The position numbers and the translations under genes were made by a program. A DNA stretch of 64,000 nt from Paenibacillus allorhizosphaerae (GTDB taxonomy: Bacteria; Bacillota; Bacilli; Paenibacillales; NBRC-103111), in NCBI RefSeq assembly GCF_910594985.1, contig NZ_CAJVCE010000007.1:186001-250000 (forward strand). The letters run 5' to 3'. This document shows positions 42,301 through 52,269 of the stretch, one piece after another (within the stretch, counting starts at the first letter, position 1; every line of letters begins with the position of its first letter). The notes under the pieces are model-generated. The model was given only the letters and a program-made list of their open reading frames with translations. It was not told where the DNA came from and ran no database searches.

Positions 42301-43565
42301 TTTATGCCTTGCGGCACGATCGCGACGGCCTCGCTCTTGCCGAGCGTCAAGCTTATGGCGCGCATCCGCACGGGAATGGAGGGTCCGAACGGAGTCAGCC
42401 CATCGATGCCGATCCGATACGCTTCCACCGTTTCGCCTTCCGGCCAGTCCGGCGGAAGCTCCCATTCCATCCCGCTGCATCCTTCTTCGCTGAACGCGAT
42501 GATTTCCGGGTGGCTGTGCTCATGCCATAGCGCCGGAACGAACAAATCGCCTCCACGCCGAATCCATCGGTCTGCCTGACGAATCCATAACCGGTCGCCA
42601 TCCATTCCGCTGGTCACATCGCTCGAGAACGTAACGACGCCGTCTTTATCCTGCAAGCGTTCCAGCCGGTTGAGGAAATACCAGGGCAGCGTCGTCGTGC
42701 AAAATTCCTTCAAAAAACCCTTCAGCTTCTCCGGGTCTTTCTTGATCAAGCCTTGTCCGAGCATGCTCACGCCGAAACGCGCATCCCCGCCTTCTCCGCC
42801 GATGTAAACGGAAGCCGGCACCTGCATCAGATCGAGCTGGCCGAAATGCCAGGCGAACGGCTGCAGGCCGATCAGCGGATCTTTTCGGTACCGATGATCG
42901 AATTCGGACGTTACGTCAACGCCTTTTTCCATCCAGTAACGGATGATCTTGCACTGCGTTTCGAGCTCCTCGTCCGTCGTAATCCCGTGATACGGACTGA
43001 TCGGTTCTTCTCCGAAGCCGGGAATGTATTGATGGAACGCGTCAATATGGATCGTGCCAGCTCGGGCGAGCGGCAGCATGTCCGTAAGACGGTCGATGCG
43101 CCGCTGCGCATAGCCCGCATTCCATTCAAGCGTATAACTGATCGGATAGCCCCACTTGTATTTGCGCAAGCTGCCGTCGGGATTTTTGGCGAGCAAATCC
43201 AGCTTCACATATTCATCCCACACAGGACTGTCTTCTTGTGCGTCAAGCATATTGATATGCAGACTAACGGCGGTGCGGTATTGGAACGCTTCGGACATTA
43301 GCCACTTTAGGCTGTCCAGCGCGGTTGCGTCTTCCGCACGCTTGATGCGGGGATTGACAACATCCATTGCCGGATATCCCGTATCGTGCCCGTCATACTG
43401 CCAGCCGACCAAGTACACGATTTTCGGAATTCCGCGCGTCAAACGGTCCAGCTTGCGTATAACCTCCAGCGCCTGCTCGCAGGTCAGCCGCTGCTGCCCG
43501 CCTTTTTCGCACAGTGTCATTTTCATTGTAAGCGTCTGATGATAGCGGTGTTTAAAAGACAACAT
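42294..43565 (-). CDS. GH101-like (endo-alpha-N-acetylgalactosaminidase-like) protein
   Basis: 423 residues, no signal peptide. GIPKIVYLVGWQYDGHDTGY (~residues 45-64) and ARAGTIHIDAFHQY (~150-163) match strands of the GH101 TIM barrel, the latter bearing the likely nucleophile Asp; WYFLNRLERLQD and DVTSGMDGDRLWIR follow. True GH101 enzymes are over 1000 residues and secreted, so this is a core-only, probably cytosolic relative with an unknown glycosidic target. ATG 43565 (AAGG 10 bases upstream) is preferred to GTG 43574. It follows the GH95-like gene by 45 bases. Confidence 0.7.
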   Translation of the reverse strand: MLSFKHRYHQTLTMKMTLCEKGGQQRLTCEQALEVIRKLDRLTRGIPKIVYLVGWQYDGHDTGYPAMDVVNPRIKRAEDATALDSLKWLMSEAFQYRTAVSLHINMLDAQEDSPVWDEYVKLDLLAKNPDGSLRKYKWGYPISYTLEWNAGYAQRRIDRLTDMLPLARAGTIHIDAFHQYIPGFGEEPISPYHGITTDEELETQCKIIRYWMEKGVDVTSEFDHRYRKDPLIGLQPFAWHFGQLDLMQVPASVYIGGEGGDARFGVSMLGQGLIKKDPEKLKGFLKEFCTTTLPWYFLNRLERLQDKDGVVTFSSDVTSGMDGDRLWIRQADRWIRRGGDLFVPALWHEHSHPEIIAFSEEGCSGMEWELPPDWPEGETVEAYRIGIDGLTPFGPSIPVRMRAISLTLGKSEAVAIVPQGIKP

Positions 43566-43610
43566 CGGCGGCACGCCTTCTTTCTTGTATATTCATCGGC
43601 ACATCGTGTC

Positions 43611-45815
43611 TCAGCGGTTCGGCAGCCCGTACAGCTTCCACGGCTTGTGCCCGCCGAAATATCCGCACAGGTGCGGCTGGGCCGGAAGCGGATGCACATC
43701 GAATTCTGCCGGCAAAGCGCCATCCGGATACAATACGGCTTCTTCCCCCTGCTGCAGTTCGACCGTCAGCCATCCGCTGCCGTCCATGCGGCATGCGCCC
43801 GGCTTGCTGCATGCAACCGGGGCATCCGGCTCCCAATCCGTCCGTAGACGGCAAGGTTCCCCGGCCAAGCTGCGAATCCGAATCCATGCCGTCCGTCCAC
43901 GCTCCCGTTTGGCGCTGACGAGAAAGCCGCCCTCCGCCCGCAAATCGTGAAACACGACGTCCGCCCATTCCGAAGGAACCGCAGGAAATACGCGGATGCC
44001 GTCTCCCCAACTTTGCAGCAGCAGGTCGTGCAGCGACTCCGCGCCGGCCAGCGGCGATTCGATGACCGGCCCTGCTTCCTTATACATCGTATTCGGCTTG
44101 AACAAATGCAGCATCGTGCGAATGTACTGCAGCGCTTCATCCCCCAGTCCGATCGCGGCGGCTACGGAAGCCGCGCTCGTAAAGCTAAAGCCGCGAAGGT
44201 CGCCTTCTTTGCCTATCCAATGTCGCAGCGTACGGAGGATGAGCGCTCGCTCCTCGTCCGTCTCCCCACTGACGATATGGAGCGGGAATATTGCCTGCAG
44301 ATGGCTGAAGTGGCGGTGTCCGAATTCGAGCGATTGCCCTTTCCCAAGAAGAAAACCTTCTTCCGGGTCGGTCGGCAGCGGAGTCAGGCGAACCAGCACG
44401 TCGTCCCACTTCGAGTGAAGCTCGTCCTGCACTCCCAGCCGTTCGCAGATGCGAATGAGCGTACGGCACCCCCAGGCAAGGAGCGCCAAATCGTAATGGC
44501 AATCAGGCACGGTCAGTTGTTTGAAGGAACCGTACTCCGGCGATACGGAAGGCGGCAGATGAAGTTTGCCGTCTTCCCCCTCCTCCAAGATGTGCAAATA
44601 AAAGTTCACACTCCGGCGCAGCAACGGATACAACAACTCGCGCAGCAGCTCGTCATCCATCGAATGGCGGTAATGCCGCCACAAATTATGGCATACCCAC
44701 GTTAAGTTGCCGGTCTCGTCGCCCACTTTGGCTTTCAGGTCGTAGCTGCAGCTCCGTCCAAGCCCGGCGGAATCGTGGCGGTACGCTTCCGGCACGTTGC
44801 CGATCAGGTTCGGCATTTGCTCCCGGAAGCTCTTCACCAGTGATTCGCCGATCGACAGCCGCCCGGAAGTGTACACGGGCGAATAACTCATCTGCACGTT
44901 CATATTGAACCAGACTCCTGCCCAAGGCGTTGGAGCGAGCCACGGCCCCTGATTGTCGATGATCTTCCCGTCCGAACGGGTCGCCGAAGCCAGCTTATAC
45001 ATCTGGATCCAGTAAAACCCTTCCAGCCTCGTATCCGGCAAGGAGACGAAGCTTTGCGGGTAATAGGCATGCCACCATGCACGGTGAGATTGGACAAGCT
45101 CTTGCCAAGGAAGCTTTCCTGCGGTTGCCAAATCTTCCTGCGCCTGCCGCACTTCCGCGTCACCCGCTCCGTTTCTAACGGTAAGCAGGAACTTGCAGGT
45201 CAGCGGCGTATCGGGGACAACTTTCCATGCGGTAACACAGCCTTCCCCGGACGGATACCGCTGCACGCCGAAGGACATGCCGTTCGTATCCCATTTGTCC
45301 ACTGTCGTATCGGGAATGTATTGGTTCAGATTGAACCCGTCCGCATTTTTCAGCACCGGATCGACTTCCGGGTTCGCGTACCAGCGAAGAGCCGCGCCGC
45401 GCTCCTCCTCCGTCGTTGTCAGTTCCACGCAAAGCACAGGCCGGGTGCTGTGTACGAAAGCGCGCAGCGACACTTTGCCGACCGTCGTCATAATTTCGGC
45501 ACGAAGCTCGGCGTTCCACAGGTCGAGACGAAGCGTCGTCGGCTGATACAAATGCCCCACGAGCTCCAAATCCAGCTCGCCGATCGGCACGCGCGGGGGA
45601 AACCCGCTGCCGGTCGCTCTCCTCGCCGTTATGTCCGTATGCCCGAGAACGAAGCGAAGCACGTTGCGCTTGGCGCGATGCTCCTCCGCATAAACCATCG
45701 CGCCGATTTGCCCGTTGCCGAGAAAAGCCCCCTCGTCCCACGAAATCGGTTTTACGACCCAAGTCATGTCATGCCGGGCCAAAAAGGAACCCCAATCGAT
45801 TTTATTCGTTATCAT
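43611..45815 (-). CDS. Glycoside hydrolase family 95-like protein
   Basis: 734 residues. N-terminal beta-domain with DEGAFLGNGQIGAMVYAE (~residues 26-43), a linker, then an alpha/alpha-barrel with GFYWIQMYKLASATRSDGKI (~275-294), QGPWLAPTPWAGVWFNMNVQ (~298-317), SPEYGSF (Glu acid, ~440) and GHRHFSHLQAIFPLHIV (~519-535), the layout of GH95 alpha-L-fucosidases/galactosidases. No signal peptide, so it acts inside the cell on imported oligosaccharides. It sits between an AraC gene (18 bases upstream) and the GH101-like gene, forming an operon. Confidence 0.82.
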   Translation of the reverse strand: MITNKIDWGSFLARHDMTWVVKPISWDEGAFLGNGQIGAMVYAEEHRAKRNVLRFVLGHTDITARRATGSGFPPRVPIGELDLELVGHLYQPTTLRLDLWNAELRAEIMTTVGKVSLRAFVHSTRPVLCVELTTTEEERGAALRWYANPEVDPVLKNADGFNLNQYIPDTTVDKWDTNGMSFGVQRYPSGEGCVTAWKVVPDTPLTCKFLLTVRNGAGDAEVRQAQEDLATAGKLPWQELVQSHRAWWHAYYPQSFVSLPDTRLEGFYWIQMYKLASATRSDGKIIDNQGPWLAPTPWAGVWFNMNVQMSYSPVYTSGRLSIGESLVKSFREQMPNLIGNVPEAYRHDSAGLGRSCSYDLKAKVGDETGNLTWVCHNLWRHYRHSMDDELLRELLYPLLRRSVNFYLHILEEGEDGKLHLPPSVSPEYGSFKQLTVPDCHYDLALLAWGCRTLIRICERLGVQDELHSKWDDVLVRLTPLPTDPEEGFLLGKGQSLEFGHRHFSHLQAIFPLHIVSGETDEERALILRTLRHWIGKEGDLRGFSFTSAASVAAAIGLGDEALQYIRTMLHLFKPNTMYKEAGPVIESPLAGAESLHDLLLQSWGDGIRVFPAVPSEWADVVFHDLRAEGGFLVSAKRERGRTAWIRIRSLAGEPCRLRTDWEPDAPVACSKPGACRMDGSGWLTVELQQGEEAVLYPDGALPAEFDVHPLPAQPHLCGYFGGHKPWKLYGLPNR

Positions 45816-45833
45816 AATGTCTCCCTGTTCCTA

Positions 45834-46694
45834 TTATGAAGTTTTGATGCCGTACTTCCGTTTGCGATACTGCGATGGGGACTCCCCTTTGCGTTCATGA
45901 AACAGCCTTGAGAAATACGAGGTCGTCAGCCCTACGCTTTCGCTGATTTCGGTTACCGTCATGTTCGTCTGCTCCAAAAATTCCATCGCCTTGAGAAGAC
46001 GGATTTCCTGCAAATATTGAATCGGGCTCATGCCGATGCGCTGGTTAAACATCTTGATGATGTAATGGGGGTGAAAACCGAAATGCTTGGCCATCTCGCC
46101 CAGCGTTACTTTGTCGGAGTAATGTTTGCGAATATACTCCGCCATTGGAAACGAAATGCGATGCTGCTTTTCTCTTTGTTCCGGCATCATGTCCCGTTCC
46201 GTTACATCGCCGCCCAGTGCGGTGTGAGCCAGCGACAACAATGTCGTCTTAATCCCCGAGTCGATCCGGTAGCACGTAAGCGGATGGGGACCTTTCTGTT
46301 CCTGTTCGGCGACCCGAATCCAATGCTCCAGGGCGTTCAAATCGGCGGAACCGCATGTTCCCGTCGCCGGAATGCCGCGAATGATATTTTCCAGCTCATA
46401 ATCCTGCAAAGTAAAACAACAAGCGATGACCGAACCGTCAACCGGCAGCGTTATATTGTATGTGAACGGGTTGCCAGGAAGCGCCAAGTAATAGCAGCCC
46501 GCAAGAAGCGGGTATGCCTTGCCGCAGCATTCCACGTTACCTTTCCCTTTGTGGGCAACGATCAACAAGAAGCCGTCTCCCCCGTCGAAAGGAGCCATTA
46601 CGCTCTCTCCCGGGCCTTCTAGTTTACCGATCCAGCCGGTCCTTAGCTGCGCATCTCGGAATACATTTGTTTCGTGAAAACGAATGCCTCTCAT
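45834..46694 (-). CDS. AraC-family regulator of the GH95/GH101-like operon
   Basis: 286 residues: N-terminal sensor (DGGDGFLLIVAHKGKG, ~residues 37-52, then YYLALPGNPFTYNI) and C-terminal double HTH (KVTLGEMAKHFGFHPHYIIK, then VGLTTSYFSRLFHERKGESP). First gene of a three-gene unit with the two hydrolases (18-base gap), so it likely activates its own operon in response to a sugar. AT-rich upstream region; no operator identified. Confidence 0.87.
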   Translation of the reverse strand: MRGIRFHETNVFRDAQLRTGWIGKLEGPGESVMAPFDGGDGFLLIVAHKGKGNVECCGKAYPLLAGCYYLALPGNPFTYNITLPVDGSVIACCFTLQDYELENIIRGIPATGTCGSADLNALEHWIRVAEQEQKGPHPLTCYRIDSGIKTTLLSLAHTALGGDVTERDMMPEQREKQHRISFPMAEYIRKHYSDKVTLGEMAKHFGFHPHYIIKMFNQRIGMSPIQYLQEIRLLKAMEFLEQTNMTVTEISESVGLTTSYFSRLFHERKGESPSQYRKRKYGIKTS

Positions 46695-46984
46695 CCGTGC
46701 GACCCCCTCTTATCGAATAGTCTCCATGCGCCGTGATTGAAACCGTTTTCCGACGAAACCGTCACCTCCTGCGATGGCCGGTCGCAGCCCGTTTTCGTTT
46801 CGGCTTCAACGTCCGGATTATACAATTCCCTATGTTCATCTTATACGGTTTCTTCCCGCACGTAATTGCGTTTTTTTATGATCACATGTTGCTTTTTTGC
46901 TATAAGGAAATGCAAACAAGGCTGTCATGCGGCAGCCCGGGCATGGATATTTACTTGTTTCCGCTTCTTTTCGGGCACATATCG

Positions 46985-47854
46985 TTATCCATTCGATACG
47001 AAATGTACGCCCTGCACTGACTTCCTGAATTGATCCGGCGATACGCCGACCTGCCGCTTGAATACCCGGCTAAAATGCGAAAGATGCTTGAAACCGACTT
47101 TAAAACAAACATCGGTAACGGTAAGTTCGTCGCTTTGAAAAAACAATATTTTCGCTTGATTCACTCTTCTTTTATAAATGTAATCAAATATCGTCATCCC
47201 GGTACTGTCGCGAAACACTTTCATCAAATGATACCGGCTAATATGAAGCTCGTCCGCGATGCGATCCAAATCGAGGTCTGTCATATACGCACTTTCGACG
47301 AAATCGATAATTTGCTGCGCATAACGTTCCCGATCCGATTTATAACGCGGCCGGCCGCCAATCTCCGCTCGGCACTGCTCATATACAAACATCAGCAAGT
47401 CGTAAAACGCCATCAATAACCGGTGGTGAGGTACGATATCGTTCAGGCGATAAAACCGGTCGATTCGTTCCAATATGTTTTCTAAATCAGCTTGCGCATC
47501 GGGATTCAATCGGATGTGGTGATTTCTAAGCGTTTCGAAAGGCTGTAAGGGGCTGCATTTTAACAGGGCGGGGCCAAAAATTTCAACGAGGCAAGGGTCA
47601 AATGAAAACATAGTGCGGACGTATTCCGACGACCGATCCACCTTGGGGCAATGCTGAGTCATTCCGTTCATGATGATCAGATCGCCTGGCTGCAGCGGGA
47701 TAACCCGATCCCCGAGCACATAGCTGCAGCTGCCGCTGTGGAAATACAATATTTCGTAGCGCGGATGCGTATGTAGGGTGAAACGGCTGGGAAGCATTCT
47801 CCACTTGTAATAATAATCGGTAAAAATGCGATAAGGATGCGATTTCATCAACAA
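46985..47854 (-). CDS. AraC-family transcriptional regulator
   Basis: 289 residues: cupin sensor (HTHPRYEILYFHSGSCSYVL, ~residues 28-47, then LQPGDLIIMNGMTQH) and C-terminal double HTH (DLDRIADELHISRYHLMKVF, then FKHLSHFSRVFKRQVGVSPD). It stands alone, with a 290-base gap to the next AraC gene and divergent to the solute-binding protein gene at 48075, its most likely target. Confidence 0.87.
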   Translation of the reverse strand: MLMKSHPYRIFTDYYYKWRMLPSRFTLHTHPRYEILYFHSGSCSYVLGDRVIPLQPGDLIIMNGMTQHCPKVDRSSEYVRTMFSFDPCLVEIFGPALLKCSPLQPFETLRNHHIRLNPDAQADLENILERIDRFYRLNDIVPHHRLLMAFYDLLMFVYEQCRAEIGGRPRYKSDRERYAQQIIDFVESAYMTDLDLDRIADELHISRYHLMKVFRDSTGMTIFDYIYKRRVNQAKILFFQSDELTVTDVCFKVGFKHLSHFSRVFKRQVGVSPDQFRKSVQGVHFVSNG

Positions 47855-48074
47855 AGAATCACCGACCCTTTCTTATGCCAGGTAGGAATTGCGTCCGTTT
47901 CTTCCATTATATAGCGCAGGGGACAGAGGTTCAATCGAATTTCGGCGACGGCCGGTATCGATTGTCGGGCCCTGCATCTCACCAGCAGTCAAATCAAGGC
48001 GCAAATACCGCACCTCCATATCATGAGTAGTATGCTATCGTTATTTAATATGAATCGGAGGGACGGTGGATTGC

Positions 48075-49385
48075 ATGTCATATAAACGAACATGCGTTAG
48101 CATGGCTGTTTTTGCGGCGATCGCTTTGCTTTACGGTTGCAGCGCAAACTCTCCCGGCGGCGCCGAGATCGATCGACCGTCTCCGAAAGCGACGGATGCG
48201 TATACGGGCGGCCCGGTCGAGCTGCTTGTTCAGGACCGGAATACGGGGATTACTGAAGAGGAATTCCAACAGTATTTCGCACAACCGGTCAAAGCGAAAA
48301 ATCCGGATATTACAATGAAGCTGACCAAAGAAACGAGCATCGAGAAATTGCTTGCTTCCGGCACGACGCCGGACCTTGTCGCAGTTAGTAACACACAATT
48401 GGGCGCTTATATCGAAATCGGCTACCCCGAAGATTTGAACCCGATGATCCGGCGTTTCAACGTCGATGTGAGTCGCATCGAGCCGGCCATCGTCGAAGTG
48501 ATACAAACGGTAAGCCGGAACGGAGCCATGTACGGATTGCCCTTCGGCATGAACCATGGTGCGCTGATGTACAACAAAGATTTGTTCGATAAATTCGGCA
48601 TTCCGTATCCGAAAGATACGGTGACATGGGAAGAGTATCTCGATTTGTCCAGACGGCTTACGCGCATGGACGGCGGCGTGCAATATATCGGCGGAACGCC
48701 CAACAATGTGTTGAACCTGATTCGACAATACGGCGCATCCAATATCGATGCCAAAGACGAGAAAGCCGTGTTTACGACGGATCGGCACAAAGCGGTGTTC
48801 TCATTACTGCAGCAGTTTTTCACCATACCCGGTCTCGTCGTCGGCAATACGTATTTGCCGATCAATCTTAACGGCGGCACGCTCGCGATGAAGACGGATT
48901 GGATCGCCTCCATCTCCTCGTCCGTCGTCAAAAGCAAGCCGAAGTTCGAGTGGGACCTTGCTGGTTACCCGACGTTCAAAGAGCGTCCGAATCTAGGCAA
49001 CCCGGTTGATTTTCATATGCTCACCGTATCGAAATCGACCAAACATAAAGAGGCTGCCTACCGTGTGCTGCTCACGATGCTTTCCGAAGAGGCACAAACG
49101 GCGCTCAGCAAAAACGGACGTCTGTCCCCGCTTCAAGATCCGAAAATCAAAATGAGCTTCGCCGTGGATGCCAATGTTTTTGCGGGTAAAAATTTGCAAG
49201 CGATCTTCAAAACGTCTCCTTCGCCGCTTCCGGACTATTCCATCTGGAAAGCGATAGCCGATCCGTTCCTGAACGACGCGGCCAAAGAGGTGGCAGTGAA
49301 TAAAAAAGATATCAATACCGCATTGAGGGAAGCTGAAGAAAAAGCGAATCTGGCGATCCAAAAAGAACGTAATGCGAAACGGTAG
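48075..49385 (+). CDS. Extracellular solute-binding lipoprotein (family 1)
   Basis: 436 residues. Signal peptide with a lipobox-like LLYGC (Cys ~22), then a type 1 sugar-binding fold: TPDLVAVSNTQLGAYIEIGY (~95-114), GLPFGMNHGALMYNKDLFDK (~155-174), GIPYPKDTVTWEEYLDLSRR and the C-terminal helix EEKANLAIQKERNAKR. It would deliver a sugar to an ABC importer, but no permease or ATPase gene is adjacent, so it is an orphan or works with a distant importer. ATG 48075 is preferred to GTG 48066, which is only 2 bases from GGAGGG. Confidence 0.88.
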   Translation: MSYKRTCVSMAVFAAIALLYGCSANSPGGAEIDRPSPKATDAYTGGPVELLVQDRNTGITEEEFQQYFAQPVKAKNPDITMKLTKETSIEKLLASGTTPDLVAVSNTQLGAYIEIGYPEDLNPMIRRFNVDVSRIEPAIVEVIQTVSRNGAMYGLPFGMNHGALMYNKDLFDKFGIPYPKDTVTWEEYLDLSRRLTRMDGGVQYIGGTPNNVLNLIRQYGASNIDAKDEKAVFTTDRHKAVFSLLQQFFTIPGLVVGNTYLPINLNGGTLAMKTDWIASISSSVVKSKPKFEWDLAGYPTFKERPNLGNPVDFHMLTVSKSTKHKEAAYRVLLTMLSEEAQTALSKNGRLSPLQDPKIKMSFAVDANVFAGKNLQAIFKTSPSPLPDYSIWKAIADPFLNDAAKEVAVNKKDINTALREAEEKANLAIQKERNAKR

Positions 49386-49414
49386 GTTGACTTGCGCCTG
49401 CTTCTTGCTGTATG

Positions 49415-49446
49415 AAAAAGCTCCCGGGCTAAAGGCCCGGGAGCTT
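49415..49446 (-). terminator. Terminator of the GH78 gene
   Basis: AAGCTCCCGGG (49418-49428) pairs with CCCGGGAGCTT (49436-49446), 11 bp perfect, with A's at 49415-49419 giving a minus-strand U-run; it may also stop the plus-strand gene. Confidence 0.85.
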
Positions 49447-49453
49447 GCCGTCG

Positions 49454-52156
49454 TCACACGACGAAGGGATATGAAAAAGTATACGTCCCCGATCCGAGAC
49501 GAAGGCGGACATTGCCCTCTGCTTGCCGGCAGGAAATAATGCCTTCCGCGGTCTCTGCCCGGCGTCCGTTTTCCTGCACTTCCGCAAGCAGCGCTTTCGG
49601 AAGCTCGACCGAAGCGGTCGTATTCGGCGGCAGCGTAATCTCGACCGTCAGTCGCCCGTCCGGCTGCTTCCGCCAGCCCGATTCAACCGTGCCGTACATC
49701 GTCACAAGCTTTGCGCGCACCCACTCGAACCCGTCGCTCGGCTGCGGGCGAATCTGAAGATGCTTATAGCCGACCGTTTCGCGATCCGTATCCAGACCGG
49801 CCAGCACTTGATACATCCAATCGCCGATCGATCCGTACGCGTAATGGTTGTAGGAGTTCATCGCCGTACTCCAGAAAGAGCCGTCCGGCTTGATGCCGTC
49901 CCAATGCTCCCACATCGTGGTTGCGCCCTTCAGTACCGAATAGAGCCACGACGGATATTCCTTTTGCAGCACAAGCTTAACTGCCGTCTCGTGGTAACCG
50001 TTCTGCGATAGCACATGGCATAAATACGGCGTGCCGACGAATCCGGTCGTCAGACGGTCTTTGTTTTGTTCCACCATTTTGGCGAGCGTACCGGCCACGC
50101 GCCGCCTGACCGCGCCGTCCACCAGATCAAACATGAGCGCGAGCACGTGCGCCGTCTGCGTCGGCGCGGCCAGACGCCCTGCCGGCGTCACGAATTCCTT
50201 ATTGAATGCTTCGACGATCCGGCGGTGCAGCAGCCGGTACTGCTCCGCGTCCTGGGCGTTGCCTAGAATCTCCGCCGTCTTCGCAAGCAGGCTGGTCGAA
50301 TAAGCGTAAAACGCGGTCGCGATATAATCATTAGGCGTTGCCCCCCGATAGCTGCCTTCTTTGGCATCGAGGCCGAGCCAGTCTCCGTAATGAAAGCCCG
50401 TGTTGCGCAAAAACTCGTTATCGCCTTGGCGGCGCATATATTCCACCCAGGCTTTCATGCTGTCGTACTGCTCTTCCAAAATGCGCGTATCCCCATAGCA
50501 TAAATATACGGTCCACGGGCAAATGACGGCAGCGTCGCCCCATGCCGCGGAACTGTGCGTATGGTCGGCAGGAAGCGCATCCGGTATTACGTGCGGAACG
50601 GCTCCATCCTCAAACTGATCGGCTTTCAAGTCCCGAAGCCACTTCGTGAAAAATGGCGCAACATTCATATTAAATGCCGCCGTCCGGATGAACACCTGCG
50701 CATCGCCGGTCCAGCCGAGCCGTTCGTCCCGCTGCGGGCAATCGGTCGGGATGTCGAGGAAGTTGCCTTTTTGCCCCCACAGAATGTTGTGCTGCAGCTG
50801 ATTGATCAGCGGATCGGAGCATTCGAAAAATCCGGTGTGATCCATATCCGTATGAATGACCCTGCCCGTAAAGCTGCTCAAGTCCGGCTCGCCGTCCCAA
50901 CCTTCCACCTTCACATAACGGAAGCCTTGGAATGTAAAATGCGGCTCGTACGTTTCCGCATCCCCGCCCTTGCATATATATTCAATCCGCTGCTTGGCCG
51001 AACGCAAATTGGCGGTGTAGAAGTTGCCTTCCTTATCCAGCACTTCCGCATGCTCCAATACGATCCGATGTCCTGCGCTGGCATTGACCGTGAAACGCAC
51101 CCAGCCGACCATGTTTTGACCCATATCGATAACCGTTTCGCCCTTAGGCGTGTGGATCACGGCAATCGGCTGAATGTCCTCCACTACCCGTGTCGGATCG
51201 TTCTCTTGGGCAACCAAGTGCCCTTTAGGATGATCCAGCACTTCCGCAAGCGTCCAGCTTGAAGCGTTGTAATCGGGGGAACTCCAGCCCGTCAGCTCCA
51301 ACGTGGCATCGTACTGTTCACCATGATACAGCTCCGCCATCCGGATCGGACCGGATGAAGATACATGCCACGAACGGTCCGTCGACCATACCTGCTCGCT
51401 TCCGTCCTCGAATTTCACATGAAGCTGCATCAGAAAAGCGCGCCGGTCGCCATACAGGTTGCGCACACCCTTCCAGGCCAAATTGCCTTTGTACCATCCA
51501 TCGGCAAGCACGGCGCCGACAACATTCTCTCCTTGACCGATCAAGCCGGTGACGTCGTACGTCTGGTACTGCAGCCGCTTATTGTAACTTGTCCAGCCCG
51601 GCGTGAACAGGTCGTCGCTGACACGGCGGCCGTTCAAGTACAGCGTATACAAACCCAGTGCAGTCGCGTAAATACGGGCGGAACGAACTTTTCCCGGCGA
51701 TGTGAATGGCTTTCTTACATAATCGGCGGGTTCTTCCGCCGGCTTGTCCCCTGTGCCGTCCGACGGTTTGCGGGAAGGCGATATCCACTCCGCTTTCCAT
51801 GCGGACGTCTCCATCAATCCGGTTTCCCAGTAAGCGGAACTGCTCCATTCCGAACCGGTCCCCTGGTCGTCCCACACGCGAACTCGATAATAGTAACGGG
51901 TTCGGGGCTCAAGTTGCGTTCCCTCATAAACGATATGGACGGATTGGTCGGAATCGATCGTACCGGTGTCCCATACGAGTGTGTTAAAGTCCGGATCTTC
52001 CTTCGATACATGTATCCGGTAAGCGCTTTGATTCGTATTTCTGCGGCTCGCCTCGATGTTCCAGCCGAGTCTCGGCTTGCGTACATCCAGTCCGAGCGGA
52101 TTGTTCTTGTACTCGCATTTCAGTCGAACGACTTGCAGTCCCATGTTTGTCATCAC
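49454..52156 (-). CDS. GH78 alpha-L-rhamnosidase
   Basis: 900 residues, full length. Fibronectin-like start (LKCEYKNNPLGLDVRKPRLG), the N-terminal beta-domains (ARIYATALGLYTLYLNGRRV), the concanavalin-like domain (ETVIDMGQNMVGWVRFTV) and the alpha/alpha barrel with NFLDIPTDCPQRDERLGWTG (Asp/Glu catalytic set, ~residues 448-467), HSSAAWGDAAVICPW and TMWEHWDGIKPDGSFWST (~745-762). It removes terminal alpha-L-rhamnose from pectin (rhamnogalacturonan), glycosides or ulvan-type polymers. No signal peptide, so probably intracellular. Divergent from an AraC gene at 52270. Confidence 0.93.
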   Translation of the reverse strand: MMTNMGLQVVRLKCEYKNNPLGLDVRKPRLGWNIEASRRNTNQSAYRIHVSKEDPDFNTLVWDTGTIDSDQSVHIVYEGTQLEPRTRYYYRVRVWDDQGTGSEWSSSAYWETGLMETSAWKAEWISPSRKPSDGTGDKPAEEPADYVRKPFTSPGKVRSARIYATALGLYTLYLNGRRVSDDLFTPGWTSYNKRLQYQTYDVTGLIGQGENVVGAVLADGWYKGNLAWKGVRNLYGDRRAFLMQLHVKFEDGSEQVWSTDRSWHVSSSGPIRMAELYHGEQYDATLELTGWSSPDYNASSWTLAEVLDHPKGHLVAQENDPTRVVEDIQPIAVIHTPKGETVIDMGQNMVGWVRFTVNASAGHRIVLEHAEVLDKEGNFYTANLRSAKQRIEYICKGGDAETYEPHFTFQGFRYVKVEGWDGEPDLSSFTGRVIHTDMDHTGFFECSDPLINQLQHNILWGQKGNFLDIPTDCPQRDERLGWTGDAQVFIRTAAFNMNVAPFFTKWLRDLKADQFEDGAVPHVIPDALPADHTHSSAAWGDAAVICPWTVYLCYGDTRILEEQYDSMKAWVEYMRRQGDNEFLRNTGFHYGDWLGLDAKEGSYRGATPNDYIATAFYAYSTSLLAKTAEILGNAQDAEQYRLLHRRIVEAFNKEFVTPAGRLAAPTQTAHVLALMFDLVDGAVRRRVAGTLAKMVEQNKDRLTTGFVGTPYLCHVLSQNGYHETAVKLVLQKEYPSWLYSVLKGATTMWEHWDGIKPDGSFWSTAMNSYNHYAYGSIGDWMYQVLAGLDTDRETVGYKHLQIRPQPSDGFEWVRAKLVTMYGTVESGWRKQPDGRLTVEITLPPNTTASVELPKALLAEVQENGRRAETAEGIISCRQAEGNVRLRLGSGTYTFSYPFVV

Positions 52157-52269
52157 CTCAGGCTCGATTTTCCTTCATTGTAGTATGAATGATTGCGATA
52201 TTTATGGGTTGTTCCCGACATTTATATAGGTCTATAATGACATTACAATCACAAGGAGCGAATGATGAC

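Noticed and set aside
43526..43541. TTGTAAGCG word resembling a catabolite-repression (cre) site
   Set aside because: Only the left half matches and it lies inside the GH101-like coding region.
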